This document shows positions 59,607 to 64,000 of a stretch of DNA of 64,000 bases, one piece after another (the first letter of the stretch is position 1; every line of letters starts with the position of its first letter). The position numbers and the translations under genes were made by a program. Source of the stretch: Bacteroides sp. (GTDB lineage: Bacteria; Bacteroidota; Bacteroidia; Bacteroidales; Muribaculaceae); NCBI GenBank assembly GCA_014801815.1, contig JAAVDM010000058.1, positions 1 to 64,000 of the forward strand, read 5' to 3'. The notes beneath the pieces are model-generated. The model did no database searches and was not told the DNA's origin. It saw only the letters and a list, made by a program, of their open reading frames with translations.

Positions 59607-60688
59607 AAATATTATTACTATCAGATGTCAATAGTATTCATACTAAACGTTGGGTAAAAGCATTATCTGAAAAAGACCTTGAGATCATATTATTTTCACT
59701 TTCTCCTAATAATAGTGATTTTTATAATAACTTACATAAGGTTAAAATTCTAGAAGGTAAATATGAAGCTAAAAATTCAGTCTTATCAAAACTACGCTAT
59801 CTTAATATTGTTCCACAGCTTAAAAAATTGATAAGACAACTGCAACCTGATATAATACATGCTCATTATGCCAGCAGTTATGGTCTGTTAGGTGCTCTTA
59901 CTAAGACTTCAATTCCTTATATTATCTCAGTATGGGGTAGTGATATATATGATTTTCCTAATATTGTGCCTTTTGGGAAAAATATAATAAGATATAATCT
60001 TAAAAAAGCTGATTATATATTGTCTACAAGCCATGTAATGGTCAACGAAATAAGGAAATATACTGATAAACCTATTAGGGTAACACCTTTTGGGGTAGAT
60101 ACTGAATTGTTTAAGCCCCTTTGTAAAGTTAATACAGACGAATTTATAATTGGTAATGTAAAGACACTACACCCTAAATATGGGATAGATGTACTTATCA
60201 AAGCGAGCGCTATAGTAATAAAAAATAACCCTAATAAGAAAATACGTCTTGAAATATATGGGGAAGGTCCACAAAAAAAGGAGTTGATTCAATTAGTAAA
60301 ATCACTTAGAATCGCTAATAAAGTTAATTTTAGAGGGTTTATATTGAATAATAAACTTCCTGAAGTATATAATTCTTTCTCGGTAGCTGTATCACTTTCT
60401 AATAGCGAAAGTTTCGGTGTTGTAGCAGTAGAGGCTATGGCTTGTGGATGTCCTGTAGTGACATCTGATGCTGATGGATTTACTGAGGTAGTAGAAAATT
60501 GTACAACCGGTTTCATTGTACCTAAAGGAAACCCTGAATCGGCAGCCAAGGCGATTCAGCGTTTTATTGATGCTCCCCTTTTAGGAAAAGCTATGGGGAT
60601 TTCAGGTCGTAAAAGAGTTTTAGACTTATACGATTGGAATATGAATGTGGAGACTATGTTAAATATTTATAATGAGATTCTAAACTAA
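59603..60688 (+). CDS. Glycosyltransferase family 4
   Basis: A 361-aa retaining GT-B enzyme. N-terminal: HTKRWVKALSEKDLEI and PDIIHAHYASSYGLLGAL. C-terminal donor site: GNVKTLHPKYGIDVLIKA, IYGEGPQKKEL and the E-x7-E motif ESFGVVAVEAMACGCPVV. It transfers a nucleotide-activated sugar during repeat-unit assembly at the cytoplasmic membrane. The 178 bases after it (60689-60866) hold no recognisable gene. Confidence 0.92.
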   Translation: MKILLLSDVNSIHTKRWVKALSEKDLEIILFSLSPNNSDFYNNLHKVKILEGKYEAKNSVLSKLRYLNIVPQLKKLIRQLQPDIIHAHYASSYGLLGALTKTSIPYIISVWGSDIYDFPNIVPFGKNIIRYNLKKADYILSTSHVMVNEIRKYTDKPIRVTPFGVDTELFKPLCKVNTDEFIIGNVKTLHPKYGIDVLIKASAIVIKNNPNKKIRLEIYGEGPQKKELIQLVKSLRIANKVNFRGFILNNKLPEVYNSFSVAVSLSNSESFGVVAVEAMACGCPVVTSDADGFTEVVENCTTGFIVPKGNPESAAKAIQRFIDAPLLGKAMGISGRKRVLDLYDWNMNVETMLNIYNEILN

Positions 60689-60866
60689 CTACTTATAATA
60701 TCAAAAGACACAAATGAGATAATTTTGAACCAGTGATTAATAATATTACAGTAGTTTTATAAAAGGATCCTATTTTTACGAGGGTAAAGGAATTTCATAA
60801 ATATATCCTTCTTAAACAAGTTTTTAGAGATTATCAATAACATTACATGGAATTTCAGGTGAAAAT

Positions 60867-62081
60867 ATGAATATTCTAATTATTAACCAGTATGCTGGAA
60901 ATCGTATATTAGGTATGGTATATCGTCATTATTACCTTGCCAAGGAATGGGTTAAGAGTGGTAATAAGGTGATGATAATAGGTGGATCCTTTTCCCATCT
61001 ACGAAGTCAACAGCCGATAGCTAATACAGAAATTATCGATGGCATAGAGTTTCGTTGGATTCCAGTGTCTACATATAAGGGTAGTGGATTTGGTCGAGTA
61101 AAGGCCATGTTTGATTTTGTCAGTAAACTGTGGTTCAATTATAAAAAGTATTTGGGTAATTTCACTCCTGATGTAGTCATCTCTTCATCTACTTATAATT
61201 TTGAGATTTTTCCAGCAAAACGTATTGCCCAACATTATGGAGCTAAACTAATATATGAAGTTAGAGATATATGGCCTCTCACTCCGATGGAATTAGGAGG
61301 ATATTCTAAACATCATCCTTTTATTGTGGTTATGCAAGCTGCAGAAGATTATTGCTACCGACATGCTAATAAAGTAGTTTCACTACTCCCTAATGCACTT
61401 GAGCACATGAAGGAACGTGGGATGGCAGAGAATAAATTTATATACATACCAAATGGATTTGATCCTGAGGAATGGAAAGACATTCCTCAGGTTCCACCTA
61501 AAGTTGCTAGAGTTATCGGAGGTTTAAAAAAAGATGGAAAGTTTGTAATAATGTATACTGGCGGTCATGCAATATCTAACGCCCTTGACTTTTTTCTCGA
61601 TGCCATGAAATCATTACAGGACAGCAACATTGTGGCTGTATTAATTGGTAAAGGACAAGAAAAACTACGACTTATTGAACGTGTGAAAAACGAAAATATA
61701 GATAATGTAATTTTTTTAGATTCTGTATCGAAGAAGGAAATCCCAGCAGTTCTAAGTCTTGCTGACAGCCTTTACATAGGGTGGAAAAAAAATCCTTTGT
61801 ACAAATATGGTATCAGTCCTAATAAATTATTTGACTATATGATGTCAGGTAAACCTATCATTCATTCTGTAGCCGCTCCAAATGATTGGGTTAAAGATGG
61901 AAAATGTGGAATTTCGGTAGAAGCTGAGAATGCTGATTTGCTTACTAAGGCAATTAAAGAAATTGCACAGTTATCTCCTGACACACTTGATAAGATGGGA
62001 AAAAATGGCAGGCAGTTTTGTCAAAGTAAGTTTAATTATAGTTTTTTAGCTGATAAATTTATTCAGGCGATTGGTAAATAG
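60867..62081 (+). CDS. Glycosyltransferase family 4, WbuB-like
   Basis: A 404-aa GT4 enzyme with the WbuB-type pattern: MVYRHYYLAKEWVKSGNKVMIIGGSFSHLRS, a conserved EVRDIWPLTPMELGG and a donor site KNPLYKYGISPNKLFDYMMSGKPII. WbuB-like enzymes add N-acetylfucosamine-type sugars, so an aminosugar donor is plausible. The composition is intermediate between the AT-rich block and the flanking chromosome. Confidence 0.9.
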   Translation: MNILIINQYAGNRILGMVYRHYYLAKEWVKSGNKVMIIGGSFSHLRSQQPIANTEIIDGIEFRWIPVSTYKGSGFGRVKAMFDFVSKLWFNYKKYLGNFTPDVVISSSTYNFEIFPAKRIAQHYGAKLIYEVRDIWPLTPMELGGYSKHHPFIVVMQAAEDYCYRHANKVVSLLPNALEHMKERGMAENKFIYIPNGFDPEEWKDIPQVPPKVARVIGGLKKDGKFVIMYTGGHAISNALDFFLDAMKSLQDSNIVAVLIGKGQEKLRLIERVKNENIDNVIFLDSVSKKEIPAVLSLADSLYIGWKKNPLYKYGISPNKLFDYMMSGKPIIHSVAAPNDWVKDGKCGISVEAENADLLTKAIKEIAQLSPDTLDKMGKNGRQFCQSKFNYSFLADKFIQAIGK

Positions 62082-62119
62082 GAGCACTATGTAGCTGCAA
62101 CAAGCATTTTTTCTTAACT

Positions 62120-64000
62120 ATGAGTTTTGAGGGATTAAAAATAAAAGGGGAAGTCTATACTGATTTGGAGTATAAGGTAATTTATTCTACCGATGCTTCA
62201 GCTTATAGAGAGACACCTGTAGGAGTAGCCTATCCGCGTGATGAAGAGGATATAGTCAGGTTAGTAAAATGGGCTGTGCAGAAATGTATTAATCTTATTC
62301 CACGGACTGCCGGAACTTCTTTAGCAGGCCAAGTTGTAGGAGAAGGATTGATTGTCGATATGTCACGGTGTATGAACCGTATCATTGAGATTAATGCAGC
62401 TGAAAAATGGGTAAAAGTACGGCCAGGTATTGTACTTGATGAATTGAATGTAGCTTTAAAACCTTACGGCCTATTCTTCTCTCCAGAGACGTCGACCGCA
62501 AACCGTTGTTGCATAGGCGGTATGACAGGCAACAATTCCTGCGGTACACATTCATTAGTGTATGGCAGTGTACGTGATCATCTCTTAGAAGCAAGGACTG
62601 TATTAAGCGACGGCTCAACGGTATTATTTAAGCCACTCACACCTGCACAGGTAAAGGAGAAAATCTCTCTTCCTTCATTAGAAGGTCGAATTTACAAATA
62701 TATATATGACCTATTTTCAAAAGAAGAGATCCGCGAGGAGGTTGTCAGAGCTTTTCCTGATGCAGAATTGAAAAGACGAAATTCTGGATATGCTCTTGAT
62801 GAACTGTTGCATACTGACACTTTCGAACCAGACAGTAACAATCAATTCAATTTCTGTAAAGTTTTAGCCGGCTCGGAAGGAACCATCGGTTTTGCCACCG
62901 AACTGAAACTCTCCCTTGATCCGCTACCTCCGGCACATAAGCGTCTCATCTGTGCCCATTGCAATGATGACAATAAAGTGTATGAAGCGAATCTGATTGC
63001 CTTACAGTCTGAACCGGTAGCCATAGAACTTATTGATGATAAAATTCTAAATCTCAGCAAGGATAATATAGAGCAACAGAAAAATCGCTTCTTTATTAAA
63101 GGAGAGCCGGCTGCCATAGTGGTAATCGAAATTGCAGAGACAACACCTGCAGCACTCGACACCAAAACAACAGTTATCATAGACTCTCTGCGCAAACGTG
63201 GACTGTGTTATGACTTCTCTATAGTTGAGAAAGCAGATATAGCCCGAGTGTGGAATCTACGTAAAGCCGGACTCGGATTACTATCCGGAATGCCTGGAAG
63301 CGCCAAACCTGTTGCTGTCATTGAGGATACAGCCATAGCTCCTTACAGATTGGGTGCCTTTGTGAAGGATATCAAAGCGATGTTGGCCGAGAATGGTCTT
63401 GACTGTGTATTTTATGGCCATATCTCCACAGGAGAACTACATTTGCGGCCTATTCTTAACCTTAAAGAGGAGAAAGATAGAAAAATGTTCCGCAAAGTAG
63501 CTACAGAAACTGCTCTGCTTGTCAAAAAGCATCGTGGCAGTCTGAGTGGTGAACATGGTGACGGCAGACTTCGCGGAGAGTTTATCCCGTTGTTATTGGG
63601 CGAAAAAATCAATGATATATTTATCGAATTTAAAAATGTCTGTGACCCCAAGGGTATTCTGAATCGAGGTAAAATAGTCAAAACACCTCCGATGGATGCG
63701 AGTCTGAGATATGAACCTCACGAATTAGGTGTCAAAACATATTTCGATTTTTCAGCTCGAAAGGGATGGCTATGTGCCATAGAACAGTGTAACGGGTCAG
63801 GTGATTGCCGAAAATCGAATCTGTTCGGCGGTACGATGTGTCCTTCATACCGTGCCACTAAAAATGAAAATCATACTACCCGCGCACGGGCTAATCTGTT
63901 GCGTGAGCTTCTGATACATCCTACCTCCAATAAGGTATTCTCACAACCGGAGATACTGAACGTTCTGTCGACATGTCTTTCTTGCAAAGGCTGTAAATCA
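62120..64000 (+). CDS. FAD-linked oxidase with Fe-S domain (partial at window end)
   Basis: The frame is open from the ATG at 62120 to the window edge (627 codons, no stop). The N-terminal FAD_binding_4 domain shows PRTAGTSLAGQVVG and GGMTGNNSCGTHSLVYGSVRDHL; an FAD-oxidase C-terminal domain covers about 280-530, with YGHISTGELHLRP and SGEHGDGRLRGEF. A Cys-rich ferredoxin-like region begins with CNGSGDCRKSNLFGGTMCPSY and continues with CLSCKGCKS. This is the D-lactate/glycolate dehydrogenase-type architecture (GlcD-GlcF-like fusion). It lies just after the glycan locus and is probably unrelated to it. Confidence 0.9.
   Translation, partial: MSFEGLKIKGEVYTDLEYKVIYSTDASAYRETPVGVAYPRDEEDIVRLVKWAVQKCINLIPRTAGTSLAGQVVGEGLIVDMSRCMNRIIEINAAEKWVKVRPGIVLDELNVALKPYGLFFSPETSTANRCCIGGMTGNNSCGTHSLVYGSVRDHLLEARTVLSDGSTVLFKPLTPAQVKEKISLPSLEGRIYKYIYDLFSKEEIREEVVRAFPDAELKRRNSGYALDELLHTDTFEPDSNNQFNFCKVLAGSEGTIGFATELKLSLDPLPPAHKRLICAHCNDDNKVYEANLIALQSEPVAIELIDDKILNLSKDNIEQQKNRFFIKGEPAAIVVIEIAETTPAALDTKTTVIIDSLRKRGLCYDFSIVEKADIARVWNLRKAGLGLLSGMPGSAKPVAVIEDTAIAPYRLGAFVKDIKAMLAENGLDCVFYGHISTGELHLRPILNLKEEKDRKMFRKVATETALLVKKHRGSLSGEHGDGRLRGEFIPLLLGEKINDIFIEFKNVCDPKGILNRGKIVKTPPMDASLRYEPHELGVKTYFDFSARKGWLCAIEQCNGSGDCRKSNLFGGTMCPSYRATKNENHTTRARANLLRELLIHPTSNKVFSQPEILNVLSTCLSCKGCKS

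Overview
The window comes from a Bacteroidota chromosome, most likely order Bacteroidales and plausibly a Muribaculaceae-type gut commensal. The evidence is the promoter grammar (-33 TTTG, about 20 nt, -7 TAnnTTTG, seen at several gene starts), secreted proteins with C-terminal sorting-like tails, a DUF4974-type protein next to a large outer-membrane barrel, imelysin lipoproteins, and a NusG/UpxY-like regulator at the head of a glycan locus. No rRNA, tRNA or CRISPR array was recognised.

Layout. 1-3.3 kb is an AT-rich accessory end: three unrecognised small genes and a tyrosine-recombinase integrase. 3.5-9.2 kb holds an ECF sigma/anti-sigma pair with a small exported protein, an esterase, and a DUF4974-like protein followed by an STN/plug/barrel receptor. 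9.5-15.1 kb is a six-gene pyrimidine operon (pyrC-K-D-F-E-B, minus strand) with a recognisable promoter and a terminator hairpin between promoter and pyrC; its PyrB carries a PyrI-like zinc tail. 15.6-24.7 kb holds lipoproteins, a MATE exporter, a hydrolase, an ABC/GntR operon with a visible operator, an FKBP and a threonine aldolase. 24.7-25.9 kb is an IS982-like element. 26-31.5 kb holds exported proteins and a nitroreductase. 31.9-38.1 kb is a porin, imelysin, di-haem oxidoreductase and CcsBA cluster. 38.3-47.7 kb holds exported proteins, the ThrE pair, a PIF1-like helicase, MsrAB and a membrane pyrophosphatase.

47.9-62.1 kb is a surface-glycan locus. It opens with a regulator in which a tyrosine-recombinase-like domain lacking its catalytic residues is fused to a NusG/UpxY-like antiterminator. 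An unrecognised ORF sits where upxZ lies in Bacteroides capsule loci. Then come four enzymes of the UDP-2,3-diacetamido-uronic acid pathway, then an AT-rich block of flippase, decayed gene, polymerase and three glycosyltransferases. The last gene, an FAD/Fe-S oxidoreductase, runs off the window.

Two themes recur. Many gene ends carry unusually long, near-perfect hairpins with unrelated sequences. Short inverted-repeat elements of at least two families are scattered between genes.
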